Below are positions 24,811-36,058 of a stretch of DNA of 64,000 nt, piece by piece. The stretch spans positions 434,001-498,000 of the forward strand of contig CAVOTL010000005.1 of NCBI GenBank assembly GCA_963699345.1. Reading direction: 5' to 3'. The DNA is from Bog-756 sp963699345 (GTDB lineage Bacteria > Actinomycetota > Acidimicrobiia > Acidimicrobiales > RAAP-2). The position numbers were made by a program, and so were the translations under genes. The notes beneath the pieces are model-generated. The model was not told the DNA's origin. It saw only the letters and a program-made list of their open reading frames with translations, and searched no databases. Positions within the stretch are counted from its first letter, which is position 1; each line of letters opens with the position of its first letter.

Positions 24811-25613
24811 GACGGCGCACCGGCCTGTCCGGCGGGCAGCAGGACCAGGCTCACCTGGCCGGCCGACGCCGCGGTGGCCACGTCCGGAGCCACCGCCGAC
24901 TGCACCTGGACCGAGGCGAGCAGCGCATAGCCGCCGCTGGAGTTGGAGCCCGGTTGGGACACCGAGACGACCGCCGCGGCCGGGACCAGGATCCCGGTCC
25001 CGGATCCCGCGAACGCCGACCCGCCCGACGTCGAGTCACCGAGCGACTCCGATGAGGACGAGGTCGATCCGGTGGCGGTAGCCGTCAGCGGCGATCCGGG
25101 CGTGCCGGTCTGGACCACCATGACCTGTTGGCCGGGGACCAGTCCCCCGGCCGGGAACTGGCCGTCCTTCAGCGCGAGACCGACCACTGCGTCGCCGGCG
25201 ACGACACCCCGTGCCGCGGACAGGTCCGACGGGGTGAGGAGCGATCCGGCGGGTATCGCCGAGGCAGCCAGCTTGCCTTCGATCACCGACGCATCCGCCA
25301 CCGCAATGAACCGCACTCCGCCGGACACCGACACGTCAGCCTGACCCAGGTCGGCCGACGTGATGGGCTGTCCCTGGACGAGTGGATGCTCTACGACCAC
25401 GACCGCCGTCCGATTCCCGGCGGCCGCGTAGAGTCCGACGAACGTCGCGATGCTCGCGCAGACCAGGACGAGCGAGCCCACCGCCACCAGGCCGCGACGG
25501 CTTCGCTCTCCGCGGGGTGGCTGGACCGCGCCGTCGCCGACGGGACGGACGTCGCGGCGCCGCGGATGCCGTTCGGCGAAGCGGTCGGTGATTCGGTCGG
25601 TGACCGTGCTCAT
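24807..25613 (-). CDS. cpaB: CpaB/RcpC-like Flp pilus assembly protein (SAF domain)
   Basis: A 268-residue protein with a cytoplasmic N-terminus, one membrane span at about 42-62 (GLVAVGSLVLVCASIATFVG) and an SAF-type domain (VVVEHPLVQGQPITSADLGQ, then AASAIPAGSLLTPSDLSAAR, GLVPGQQVMVVQTG). In Gram-negative systems RcpC works with the RcpA secretin. No secretin exists here, so its partner must be different in this envelope. The ATG at 25613 overlaps the upstream stop. The larger frame upstream is rejected because it is antisense-like. Confidence 0.8.
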   Translation of the reverse strand: MSTVTDRITDRFAERHPRRRDVRPVGDGAVQPPRGERSRRGLVAVGSLVLVCASIATFVGLYAAAGNRTAVVVVEHPLVQGQPITSADLGQADVSVSGGVRFIAVADASVIEGKLAASAIPAGSLLTPSDLSAARGVVAGDAVVGLALKDGQFPAGGLVPGQQVMVVQTGTPGSPLTATATGSTSSSSESLGDSTSGGSAFAGSGTGILVPAAAVVSVSQPGSNSSGGYALLASVQVQSAVAPDVATAASAGQVSLVLLPAGQAGAPS

Positions 25614-26554
25614 CCGCCCGCCCCGCCGTCGGATGGCCATCCGGGAGAGGAGCCGGTCGGCGCGGTATTGAGACTCTCCACCTGCGCGACCCGTAGACCG
25701 GTTCGGGACGTCGTGTAGAGCGTGGGCAACGATCCACCGCCCGCCGCGCCCACCGCGGACCATGACACGGCCCATTCGACCGTCGCCGTCACCGCGTACT
25801 GCCCGTCGTCGGGATCACCGTCCGGTGACGGCTGTCCGAGGGAGGAGTCGGCATACTCGTGGCTGCAGTAGGTCGACTGCCAGGCCGACGGTCGGGCCCC
25901 GTCATAGACGACGCCGGGGCCGCCACACGTGACCGAGGTGCCGTCACCGGTGGTCCACGTCACGCCGACCGGTCGCGCCACGGCAGTCGCCGACACGCTG
26001 CCGGCCGAGGCGGTCACCGAGCGGGCCCACCAGATCGACGGATCCACCCACATCCACGTGGCGAGCCCGACGAACGACGTGCCGACCGGATCGAGTCCGA
26101 TCACCGGAGCAGGGAGCGTCATCGACTGCTCGGCTCGGAGTGCGAGGGTCCGCGGGTCGACCTGGGGAACAGCCGTCGCCGTGGCGCTGGTGATCCACAC
26201 GGTCTGGGTGACCTGCGCCCCGGTCGCGGCGTCATCGCAGGTGACCGAGTACCAGGCGCCGGGCGTCGGGCCGCCGGCCGGAAATCCACCTTCATTGTTC
26301 AACGTCAGGTAGGTATAGGTGCACTGCCACGGCGAACCGCCCCCACCGGATCCACTTCCGGGCGATGAACCCCCGGGGGACCCCGATCCGCCACCGGAGC
26401 CGGAACCGGACCCGGCCCCCACGGTCACGGTTCCGCCACCACTCCCCGCGCCCGCCGAGCCTCCGTCCGCGCCCGCGGACAGCACCGGTCCGGACAGGGT
26501 CGCCACGAGGACGAACGAGCCCGCCATCACGGTCCCCACGAGGGCCCGCATCAT
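25610..26554 (-). CDS. Secreted protein heading the tad operon
   Basis: A 314-residue protein. It has a signal peptide (RALVGTVMAGSFVLVATLSG), a Gly/Ser-rich linker at about residues 35-75 (GSGSGSGGGSGSPGGSSPGS), then a strand-rich domain with four Cys (WQCTYTYLTL, YSVTCDDAATG, VTCGGPGVVYDG, STYCSHEYADS) and many Trp. I do not recognise the family. The frequent Trp and Tyr, the disulfide potential and the first position in the pilus operon suggest an exported pilus-associated or surface protein, an inference from context. The start is one of two adjacent ATGs (26554, 26551). Confidence 0.7.
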   Translation of the reverse strand: MMRALVGTVMAGSFVLVATLSGPVLSAGADGGSAGAGSGGGTVTVGAGSGSGSGGGSGSPGGSSPGSGSGGGGSPWQCTYTYLTLNNEGGFPAGGPTPGAWYSVTCDDAATGAQVTQTVWITSATATAVPQVDPRTLALRAEQSMTLPAPVIGLDPVGTSFVGLATWMWVDPSIWWARSVTASAGSVSATAVARPVGVTWTTGDGTSVTCGGPGVVYDGARPSAWQSTYCSHEYADSSLGQPSPDGDPDDGQYAVTATVEWAVSWSAVGAAGGGSLPTLYTTSRTGLRVAQVESLNTAPTGSSPGWPSDGGAGG

Positions 26555-27122
26555 CGGCCCCCTGCGCCGGTCCTGGACCCCCGGTGACGTCCGACTCGGC
26601 TCTGTCGCAGTGTTTGGATGTCGCACATGAGGGAGGGACCCTACGGAGGGATCCCTCGCCGCTGTGCCGAATGTTGCACAGGTACTGCAACTACTCGGCC
26701 GATCGCCGTCGGATTCGGAGGAGGGCATCGGGCGTCCGGAGGTGGATCCGGTCGGGAGGGGGGACATGCGGGACAAGTTGCCCGGCCACCTTGCCGGGGC
26801 CTTGGCCGGTGACCTTGCTGCGATCCTCCGGAGCTGGGGATCGACCACGGCCACCGGCCGTGAAGCCTGTCGGGGACTGGGTCCCCGTGCTCTCCGATTC
26901 CCCCGTCACGGCGCGGATGCGGACGTCCGTCGGAGACTTCCGGGCGGTGGGCTGGCCCGCTGGGGAAGGTGGTGGGTGCCCACGCCCGGACCCGTTCGGG
27001 AGGCCCCCCGGGAGGACATCCGGGGCGACCCCCCTGGGTGGCGGTCCGGTCACGCAGCGGAAAAGAGTTGCCCGGACGCACTTCTTCCGAATTCACCGGG
27101 CGGACTCGCCGGTGGCGTCGCC
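26555..27122. other. 568-base intergenic region with tad operon promoter area
   Basis: No credible gene on either strand: the frames open here are Pro/Arg-rich and lack start signals or family sequence. It should contain the promoter of the ten-gene tad operon, which reads leftward. A TAGGGT -10-like hexamer is present on the minus strand about 90 bases before the ATG. A short inverted repeat (26673-26691) lies further upstream. It also holds the downstream end of the membrane-protein gene at 27123. Confidence 0.5.
26673..26691. promoter_or_regulatory. Inverted repeat upstream of the tad operon
   Basis: GTTGCA (26673-26678) and TGCAAC (26686-26691) form 6-base arms separated by 7 bases, in an AT-richer patch about 120 bases upstream of the first tad gene. 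The size suits a dimeric repressor or activator. No regulator gene is adjacent, so this is only a candidate. Confidence 0.3.
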
Positions 27123-28211
27123 TCAGGCCTTCCCGAACACCTCGGCGTCGGCTTCCTCGGGCTTCTGGCCGGCCACGATCTTGGAGCTCATCTTGACCGC
27201 CTTCACCGCGCTGGTGGCGCCGGTCTGGAGAACGATGGCGATGACGAGGAGCAGGATCGCGAAGTAGCGGAGAACGTGCGAGCCGAGCATCAGGAGGGCG
27301 ACGCGGCCGAGTGCATAGGGAGGTGAGCAGATGACGGCCCCGATCGCCCCTCCCACCGCCGCCGCACTCAGCTTGTCCCGCCGGGACTTCTCGGACTTGA
27401 GGCCGAGCATCCGGGACGGAACGGCCACATAGGCGAACATCATGACGCCGCACATGATCCCGAGGGCGAAGGCGAACCAGAACTTCCCCCACCGGTCGAC
27501 GACGATCACCGAGAACCCGAGCAGGACGCCGACACCGAGTCCCCACGTCAGGATGGCTCGGAGGTGGTTCCTGGCCTGGATGAAGGCCGGTCGGATCTGG
27601 GGAGGACCCTGCACCGAGATGGCGAAGGCGAACACGGCGTTGAGGTAGAAGGCGCCGGCCGTGATCAGGGCCACGACGCCGATCACCGCGACCTCGACCA
27701 GCGGCCGCTTCCACTCGTGAAAGCCCTTTCCGTGGAGTACGTGGGCCTTCAGGTCGAGCATGGCGGCCCAGATCCACATGGCCGGCAGGATCTGGACCAA
27801 GGTGAGCCGCCAGTTCGTGAACAGCGTCTTCACCCCCTGGAAGAGCATGGCGAACCCACCGACCAGCAGGGCGAGGGGCGCCAACCACCGGCTCCGTTGG
27901 CTGAGGGCCAGCACGGCGGATTCGACCGTGTCGTCATCGCCGTGCCGGATCGCCTCCACCAGGTTTCCGAAGAGCACGCCGACCTGGTCCCGACGCGTCG
28001 TCCTCGGCGTCTCGGTCGCGGTGTCGAGGGTGGCGCCGGAGTCGGTGCCGTCAGTTGCCACGGTCGTCGCCCCTCCGGCACCGGTCGACGAATCGCCTCC
28101 GTCGCCAGGCCCGGGACCCGGTCCGGGGGGCACCGTCGTCGCGAGGGCGATCGGATCCGGCCCGTCCGGGATATCCGAGGTGCCGGGGACATCCGAGCCG
28201 GCGGGGGTCAC
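27123..28211 (-). CDS. Multi-pass membrane protein of unknown function
   Basis: About 362 residues. The first 110 are Gly/Pro/Thr-rich and probably disordered. A membrane domain follows with six hydrophobic helices, among them LAPLALLVGGFAMLFQGVKT, LTLVQILPAMWIWAAMLDLK, VEVAVIGVVALITAGAFYLN, LTWGLGVGVLLGFSVIVVDR and YFAILLLVIAIVLQTGATSA. The tail is polar (KPEEADAEVF). I do not recognise the family. The start is uncertain: GTG 28211 keeps the frame clear of the divergent EttA promoter, while the longer reading is antisense to that gene. Confidence 0.6.
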   Translation of the reverse strand: MTPAGSDVPGTSDIPDGPDPIALATTVPPGPGPGPGDGGDSSTGAGGATTVATDGTDSGATLDTATETPRTTRRDQVGVLFGNLVEAIRHGDDDTVESAVLALSQRSRWLAPLALLVGGFAMLFQGVKTLFTNWRLTLVQILPAMWIWAAMLDLKAHVLHGKGFHEWKRPLVEVAVIGVVALITAGAFYLNAVFAFAISVQGPPQIRPAFIQARNHLRAILTWGLGVGVLLGFSVIVVDRWGKFWFAFALGIMCGVMMFAYVAVPSRMLGLKSEKSRRDKLSAAAVGGAIGAVICSPPYALGRVALLMLGSHVLRYFAILLLVIAIVLQTGATSAVKAVKMSSKIVAGQKPEEADAEVFGKA

Positions 28212-28467
28212 GGCGCGCCCCGATCCGGGTGCGACCGACCGTCCACGGGCACGGCATCGCAGCCGTGTGAGGAGTCGGCACGGCGGAGGCGGCCCATCGG
28301 CCCAGGCTAGCCAACCCGTCCGCGTCCGGGACCCCACCGACCACCTGGTTTGTCGCCGCCGCCACCCCCATGGCGGAGGAGACGGTCTCCGCCGTTCCCC
28401 GGTTCGTGGACCGCCGGGCAGCCGACTGATGGACCAACGTTCCCGTCGGGCTGGCACACTGTCGGGT

Positions 28468-30148
<1,681 letters not shown>

Positions 30149-30152
30149 GGTC

Positions 30153-31212
30153 ATGACCCTCGACCCGGCGCACCCTCGCCGCACCTTCGCGTCCGACAAC
30201 TGGGCGGGTGTCCACCCCGAGATCCTGGAGGCGTTGGCCCGGGCCAACGTGGGCCATGCCCCCGCCTACGGCGCGGATGCCGTGACCGAGGAGGCGCTGG
30301 ATCTGTTCCGCTCCCACTTCGGCCCAGAAGCGGAGGTCTACTACTGCTTCAACGGGACCGGCACCAACGTCGTCGGACTCCAATCGATACTCCGGCCCTT
30401 CGAAGCCGTGGTCTGCGCCGAAGGTGCCCACATCGACGTCGACGAATGTGGCGCCCCGGAGCGCTTCCTCGGCTCGAAACTCCTTCCCGTACCGACGACC
30501 GACGGGAAGCTCACCCCCGACCTCGCCGCCTCGGTCGTCCGTGGCATCGGCGACGAGCACCACGTCCAGGCGCGGGTCGTCTCGGTTACCCAGAGCACCG
30601 AGGTCGGGACCGTCTACACCGTCGAGGAGTTGACGGCGCTCTCCGAGTGGGCCCATGCCGAGGGACTGCTGGTCCACCTCGACGGTGCCCGTATCGCCAA
30701 TGCCGCGGCCAGCCTCGACGTCGATTTCGGTGCGTTCGGACAGGCGGCCGGGATCGACGTCCTGTCCTTCGGCGGCACGAAGAACGGCGCCCTGGGTGCC
30801 GAGGCGGTGGTCACCTTCCGCCCCGAGGCCGCCACCGTCGCTCCGTTTCCTCCGCAAGCAGTCGATGCAGTTGTCCTCGAAGATGCGCTTCGTCGCCGCC
30901 CAGTTCACCGCCCTGCTGACCGATGACCTGTGGCTGCGCAGTGCATCCCACGCCAACGCCATGGCCACCCGACTCGGTGCCGGTGTGTCCTCCGTGGCCG
31001 GGGTGAGCCTGGCCTATCCCGTGCAGGCCAACGGGGTCTTCGCCTGCCTTCCCGGACCGGTCGTCGAGAAGCTGCAGGCCGAGTGGCCGTTCTACGTCTG
31101 GAACGAGGAGTCGGGCGTCGTCCGGCTCATGTGCTCGTTCGACACCGAGGAAGCCGACGTGGACGAGTTCGTCGCCCGACTGACCACACTGATGGGTGAA
31201 CGTCCGGCCTGA
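30153..31212 (+). pseudogene. ltaE: Low-specificity L-threonine aldolase, +1 frameshift
   Basis: A PLP-dependent fold-type I enzyme of about 352 residues that would split threonine or allo-threonine into glycine and acetaldehyde. Visible motifs are FASDNWAGVHPEILEALA, FNGTGTNVVGLQS, EGAHIDVDECGAPE, LLVHLDGARIANAAA and the PLP lysine in SFGGTKNGALG (Lys210). At about 30848-30853 (CCGTTTCCTCCG) an extra C breaks the frame. The downstream frame resumes with FLRKQSMQLSSKMRFVAAQF and ends GVVRLMCSFDTEEADVDEFV. The upstream frame also runs antisense-free only to 30926. It starts 5 bases after ettA ends, so the two are probably co-transcribed. Confidence 0.83.
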
Positions 31213-31271
31213 ACCAGCTGTGGGACGCGGCACCCCGGTCGATCATGGTCGGGCGTCGTTTCCACCGGCCG

Positions 31272-32081
31272 TCAGCTCGGCGGACGGCCGGGCCCGGGCG
31301 GGCCTGCGAACGCCTGGGCGATCGAGATCCAGTCGAGCGCCAGGTCACCCTCGACCTCGAGATCCGTGTCGGCCACATTGCGGCGCTGGGTCACCAGCAG
31401 GCAGAAGTCCAGGGCCGTCCCCCGGACCGAACCGCCCGGGGCGCTCGGCGGACCCGTCGTCGGCTCCGGCCTGCCACTGCCACTCGGTGCCGTCCGGTCG
31501 CCGTCAGCACGCACATCGATGCGCCCGGGAGGGACGTCTCTTCCACGGGCCAGGTAGGAGTAGGGGCGTGCCCGGACGCCGAGTCGGGCGATGTGGGCCA
31601 GGCGCGCCGTGGGCCGACGCTCGACCCCCAGGGCGTCGCACACGTCCTGGCCGTGGGCCCACGTCTCCATCAGCCGGGCCGAGACGAACGAGAGCACCCC
31701 CATCGGTGGCCCGTACCAGGGGACGCGGGTCGAAGGGTCGGCCGTCGCGAAGGCGTCGACCATCGCCCGGTGGGCCCCGTCCCACCAGGAGCGCAACTCC
31801 TCGCCACCCATCGCCCGCCCCGGCACCAGGTGGACGTCCATCGGATCCGACAGGGCCAGCAGGGCCTCGACGGATCGCGTGAAGGCCTCCGGGTCGACCA
31901 TGGCGAGGCGCCCGGCATCGTCGAAGTACGCCAGATGACTGATCTGGTCCCGGACGGCCCAGCCTTCGGCCGGCGTGGCCAGCTCCCATCGGAGGTCGTC
32001 GTCGGCAAGATCCGCCACCACCGCCCGGACGATGTCGTACTCGGCGTCGAGGTCCACGAGCAGTTCCGGCAGTGTCGTCAT
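31272..32081 (-). CDS. TIGR03084-family DinB-like metal-binding protein
   Basis: A 269-residue protein of the actinobacterial TIGR03084/maleylpyruvate isomerase-like group, with a DinB four-helix bundle that binds a metal through three His. Candidates are in AVRDQISHLAYFDDA, the ARLMETWAHGQDVCDAL helix and the preceding helix around WWDGAHRAMVDAF. The C-terminal part (GTALDFCLLVTQRRNVADTD, ISIAQAFAGPPGPG) is the usual SCP2-like extension. Substrate unknown; mycothiol-dependent chemistry is known for relatives. Intact, unlike most of its neighbours. Confidence 0.82.
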   Translation of the reverse strand: MTTLPELLVDLDAEYDIVRAVVADLADDDLRWELATPAEGWAVRDQISHLAYFDDAGRLAMVDPEAFTRSVEALLALSDPMDVHLVPGRAMGGEELRSWWDGAHRAMVDAFATADPSTRVPWYGPPMGVLSFVSARLMETWAHGQDVCDALGVERRPTARLAHIARLGVRARPYSYLARGRDVPPGRIDVRADGDRTAPSGSGRPEPTTGPPSAPGGSVRGTALDFCLLVTQRRNVADTDLEVEGDLALDWISIAQAFAGPPGPGRPPS

Positions 32082-32090
32082 GTCCCGAGA

Positions 32091-32428
32091 CTACGGCGGG
32101 CGGACGGGCGCTGGAGATCGACGGCCGACCCGCTCAGCCCCCGTCTCGAGCCATGTCCGCCCGCACGAGATGACCTCCGCGTCGGGCGTCGTCCATACGA
32201 ACCGCTCCACGGCGTCGAGGATCGACTCCACCTGACCCGGGGTGCCCGAGACGGCGGCAAAGCCGAGCTCGGTGCGCTGCCACTGGTCCTGGTACCGACC
32301 TCGGCTGCGGCCACGTCGAACCGGGACCGGGCTCCGTCCACCAGGTGGCGCACCACGGAGCGTTTCTCCTTGAGGGAGTGGGTGGCGGGGATGCGGAGGT
32401 CGACGGCGAGGACGCAGGCGTGGAGCAC
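32091..32428 (-). pseudogene. DUF503 family protein, -1 frameshift
   Basis: DUF503 proteins are about 95-110 residues, dimeric, of unknown function, and often sit beside ribosome-maturation genes. The GTG at 32428 starts LHACVLAVDLRIPATHSLKE and KRSVVRHLVDGARSRFDVAA. Around 32294-32298 (GAGGTCGGTACC on the coding strand) one base appears to be missing. The family sequence resumes in another frame as YQDQWQRTELGFAAVSGTPG and QVESILDAVERFVWTTPDAE, ending at 32091. The motifs on both sides are well preserved, which suggests an error. Confidence 0.78.
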
Positions 32429-32508
32429 GATCCCCACACTGCCCGACGGCTGTGACCGGCGCTCGCCCGGACGAGAGGTGGGACACGGTGGCATCCGCTC
32501 CCGACGCG

Positions 32509-32549
32509 ACGGAGCCCGTCACGCTCAGGTCAGGCGTGACGGGCTCCGT
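32509..32549 (-). terminator. Perfect 16-bp stem hairpin
   Basis: ACGGAGCCCGTCACGC (32509-32524) pairs perfectly with 32534-32549 around the 9-base loop TCAGGTCAG. It sits between the small membrane-protein gene (read leftward, ending at 32604-32647) and the DUF503 start, as expected for a factor-independent terminator. No T-run follows on either strand. Confidence 0.65.
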
Positions 32550-32603
32550 TCGTGACCGGGGCGTCCGGCCGGGTCGACGGGGGCGGATGGCGTCGGCCGG
32601 CGG

Positions 32604-32925
32604 TCAGCCCCGGAGAGCATGGGTCGGGATGGGGGTCAGGCGGCGCTCAGGTGCGGTCGAGGGCGGCATCTCCGATCCTGTGGGTGCCGTCGGTCGCGAT
32701 GGCGGACGAGGACGTCCCACCCCGGATCTGCGCGGGTCGACCGGACGCCGGGCCGTGCCCCGAAGGCGTGGCGGCGGCCGCTGGCGACCACCCGAGATCG
32801 CCAAACCGAGGGCCACCGCCGCCGCCGCGGTCACCCGGACACCGCGCCGCCGCTTCCGGAGGGTGGCGAAGGGATCCTCGGACCAGCGATCGGATGGTCT
32901 GGTCCTCGCTCTGCGGGCTGCTCAT
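32604..32925 (-). pseudogene. Small single-span membrane protein, frameshifted
   Basis: A strong ribosome site (AGAGGAG) precedes ATG 32925, opening MSSPQSEDQTIRSLV. One extra base near 32880 moves the likely reading to DPFATLRKRRRGVRVTAAAA and VALGLAISGG, a basic stretch followed by a membrane span. After that two frames look possible: a basic tail ending at 32604, or a return to the first frame with AQIRGGTSSSAIATDGTHRI ending at 32647. The protein would be about 90-105 residues. I do not recognise it. The good start signal argues it is a real gene. Confidence 0.5.
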
Positions 32926-33077
32926 GGGATGCTCCTCTGCTCGATTCGGCCTGGCGCTCGTCTACGGATGACACCATCCCCCCGCCACCTGTGTGCGCCC
33001 TGGGGACGAGGGAAGCCCGTGCTGGGAATCCCCCCGTCTCCGCCGACGCGGTCACACCCCCCTGGAAGGGTCGGACC

Positions 33078-34616
33078 ATGACGCCGACCATGGCCGCTGG
33101 CACGACGAGACATCCGTCGACCGGCTCCCTCCGTTCTCGGATGCACTTCCTCCCGCCGGGCCGGGGCGCCTGCGGACCAGCACTTCGGATCCGGAGCGAC
33201 CCGTTCGACCCGCCGACGACGAGCCGTTCGGACCGCCCGTCCGGCAGGCCTGCGACCTTCTGGCCAGGGTCATCGCCGGGCTCGATCCGGCCCGGTTGAC
33301 CGGAACCGATGCCACGCACCTCTACGAGTTGTTCGCCGGCATCGAGCGGCTTTCCACCGCCGGTCGAATGCTGCTCGCCCCCCGGATCGAGGAGTCGGGT
33401 ATCTGGCGCGACGGTGGGCACCGGACACCCGCCGTGATGCTTGCCGAACTGGAGGGTGTCCCGACCGGCCAGGCGCGTCGGACCCTGGAAGTCGGACAAC
33501 GTCTCACCCAGCTACCCGGAACCGAAGAGGCGCTGCGTTCCGGCATCCTGTCGGGTGCGAAGGTCAACGAGCTGTCGGGGGCCGCGGTGCTCGATCCCAC
33601 CAATGAGGAGGAGCTCCTCCGAGGCGCGGGTGAGCAGCCGCTCCACGAGATCCGGGAGCGCTGCCAACGCTCCCGAGCCTCCTCGTCCCGCCACGACCCG
33701 GTCGCCGCCGTCCGTCGCATCCATGCCGACCGGTACTTCACGTCCTGGACCGACCCGGAGGGTGCCTTCTGCTTCCAGGGCCGGGACACAGCGGACCGCG
33801 GCGCCCGGATCCTCGAGCAGATGGACTTCACCACCTCCCGACTGGGGCGTGACCGCCAGGCGGACGGGGCCGGGGACGAGTCGGGTCCCACGACCGAGCG
33901 GAATCGCCGGGCGGACGCATTCTTCCTCCTCATGACGGGTCGCCGGTCCACCGGCGACGTGATCGGGAACGCCCTCGCCCCGGGACGTCGATGACGCACG
34001 ATCCCGGTCCGCCGTCCGAACAGATCTCCGGAGATGTCGGACCCGTTGCGCCCGGAGCTCGCCGCGTGTCATGGCGATCCCACCCCGTCACGACTCCCGG
34101 AGGCCGATGGCCCACGACGTCATCGAACGGCCTCCGACCTGCTCGGTGATCGTGCGGATCGACCTCGACGCACTCCTCCGCGGTCACGCCCTTCCGGGTG
34201 AGGTCTGTGAAATCGACAACCAGGGTCCGATCCCCGTGGCAATGGCTCGGGACTTGGCGAGCGACTCGTTCCTGCGTCTGGCATTCCACCGGGCCGGCGA
34301 CATCCGGGCGGTCTCGCACTTCGGCCGCACCATCAACCGCAACCTGCGCACAGCGCTCGTGTTCCGCGATCGATGCTGCGTGGTTCCCGGATGCTCGACC
34401 TCGTACGGCCTGGAGATCGACCACATCCGTCCGTTCGCCGAAGGTGGCCCGACGGAACTGGACAACCTGGCGCTGCTCTGCCATCACCATCACTACCTGA
34501 AGACCAACGAGGGTTGGACCCTGGCACGCACCGGCGATGGACCCGACGGCCGTCCGACCTGGGAGTTCTCGCCCATGCCCCCCTTCGGCCAGGAGCCCGA
34601 TCCTCCCGACGGTTGA
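33078..34616 (+). pseudogene. DUF222/HNH endonuclease-like protein, frameshifted
   Basis: A member of the large actinobacterial DUF222-HNH family. The DUF222 part runs from about 33220 to 33940 (ACDLLARVIAGLDPARLTG, RTLEVGQRLTQLPGTEEALR, RADAFFLLMTGR). One extra base somewhere in the variable linker at 33940-34120 separates it from the second part (CSVIVRIDLDALLRGHALPG, then the HNH centre CCVVPGCSTSYGLEIDHIRP and ELDNLALLCHHHHYLKTNEG). The N-terminus may hold another shift. ATG 33078 with GGAAGGG upstream is in a different frame from the DUF222 domain, while a GTG at 32993 is in frame. Such genes are often mobile and multicopy. Nuclease activity in this subfamily is rarely tested. Confidence 0.78.
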
Positions 34617-34710
34617 GTCCGCGCCGGCCCACGCGACACCGTGGGGCGGTCAATGGGCGCCGGTGGAACGAAGGCTACGTTGGACCAGATGTCGAGCGAG
34701 GAGCTGCACC

Positions 34711-35383
34711 GTGCGCACCGTTATCGGTGACATCCTCCCGTTCGCCGTGGTCGTGATGGTGTCGCCCGTCAACATCGTGGCGGCGATCCTGCTCCTGTTC
34801 AGCAGCCGACCGATCATCAACGCTTCGTGGTATCTCGCCGGCTTCCTGGCCGGCGTCGCCGTCGTCGTCACCCTCCTGATCGTCCTGGCCGATGCCCTCG
34901 GCTTGTCGAACGATTCCGACCGGTCGAGGGCCGTCTCCTGGATCCTCGTCGCCCTCGGCGCCTACCTGCTGTTCGTCGCCTATCGGAAATTCCGTTCCCG
35001 TCCCGGTCCGAACGACGATCCCGCCCTGCCGGCGTGGATGGACGGGATCGCCGGATTCGGTCCGGCCCGATCCCTCGCCATCGGCGCCGGCATCGGCGCC
35101 GGCAACCCCAAGAACATCGCCGTGGGCCTGGGGACGGCCGTGGCCGTCTCGTCCGCCGGACTCTCCGTCGCCGACCAGGTCGTCGCCGTGGCCATCTACG
35201 TGGTGCTGGCGTCGCTGGGCGTGGCCACACCGACTGGTCGTCATGCTGGTGCTCGGCGAACGGGCACCGGCGGTCCTCGAGGACTGGAAGGAATGGTTGA
35301 CCCGGAACAACACGGCGATGATGGCGGTGATCTTCCTCTTCTTCGGCGTCTTCCTGATCGGCAAGAACCTCGGAGGCCTCTGA
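34711..35383 (+). pseudogene. GAP/SfLAP-family membrane exporter-like protein, +1 frameshift
   Basis: A six-span membrane protein of about 224 residues resembling the GAP (sulfolipid-1-addressing, Sap) family, known in mycobacteria for glycolipid export roles. Spans include ILPFAVVVMVSPVNIVAAIL, NASWYLAGFLAGVAVVVTLL, SWILVALGAYLLFVAYRKFR and, after the shift, AMMAVIFLFFGVFLIGKNLG. The N-terminal Pro in MVSPVN and the GIGAGNPKNIAVGLG motif are typical. An extra A near 35233 (CACACCGACTGG) moves the frame in the fifth span. The start is GTG 34711 after AGGAG. An upstream ATG at 34689 opens only a 13-codon overlapping leader. Confidence 0.75.
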
Positions 35384-35456
35384 TCTGAGCGGGCCGCGGG
35401 ACCGCCGACTCGGACGTCGAGCGGTGGCCCATGCGGATCAATCCCTCAACCGGTGG

Positions 35457-36045
35457 TCAACCGGAGCCTGCCCGTTCGATCAACGAGGCGATGTCCGACC
35501 ACCCGAACCCGACCGACTCACCGAGGATCGTCCTCGAGGTGGGATCGACGAGCACGAGGAACGGATATCCCGTCACCCGGTAGTCGGTCCACGCGGCGTC
35601 GGACAGCACGACCGGCGCCTCCATCCCCTCGGCAAGGGCCCCGACATCGCCGGCCGCCACCGTGGCCGGGCCCTTGGTCACGACCACGAGGTCCACCTCC
35701 GCCGGAGGCGTGTCCCGCACCCCCCTCCAGAACAGTTCACATCCTTCGCAGTGGGTGGAGAGGAATACGAGGACGACCAGACGGCGGCGGCCGTCGAGAT
35801 CCACCCCCACCGGGGCTCCCTCCGGCGTGATGCCCCAGATGTCCCTGGCCGGCCACGACACGGGGACATCCTCGATCCCCGACGGGACCGGACGAAGACC
35901 GGCGACGAACTCGGGGTCGTCCAGCGGATTGCGCGCCCCCGATCACCGTGTCCGATGGCCCCGTGGAGATCGGGCCGGATCCGGGGCCGGATTCCTCGTC
36001 CGGCCGGGTGACGGCTCCGGCGGTCGGCCGACGGCGCCGTCGCAC
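35457..36045 (-). pseudogene. Thioredoxin-fold (TlpA-like) protein, +1 frameshift in a C5 run
   Basis: About 195 residues. The GTG at 36045 begins 13 bases after the stop of the zinc-ribbon gene, with a basic, Pro/Gly-rich N-terminus. In the run of five C at 35936-35940 one base is surplus. After it the frame reads NPLDDPEFVAGLRPVPSGIE and a thioredoxin fold: LVVLVFLSTHCEGCELFWRG holds the CxxC (Cys-Glu-Gly-Cys), and VTGYPFLVLVDPTSRTILGE the cis-Pro. It could reduce disulfides or be a peroxiredoxin-like carrier. No signal peptide is evident, so it is probably cytoplasmic. The conserved sequence upstream of the only in-frame GTG (35861) is what reveals the shift. Confidence 0.68.
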
Positions 36046-36058
36046 CCCGCCCCCCGGA

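Noticed and set aside
26691..27053. A minus-strand frame of 120 codons in the tad upstream region
   Set aside because: Pro/Arg/Gly-rich without a ribosome site or any recognisable pattern, so treated as non-coding.
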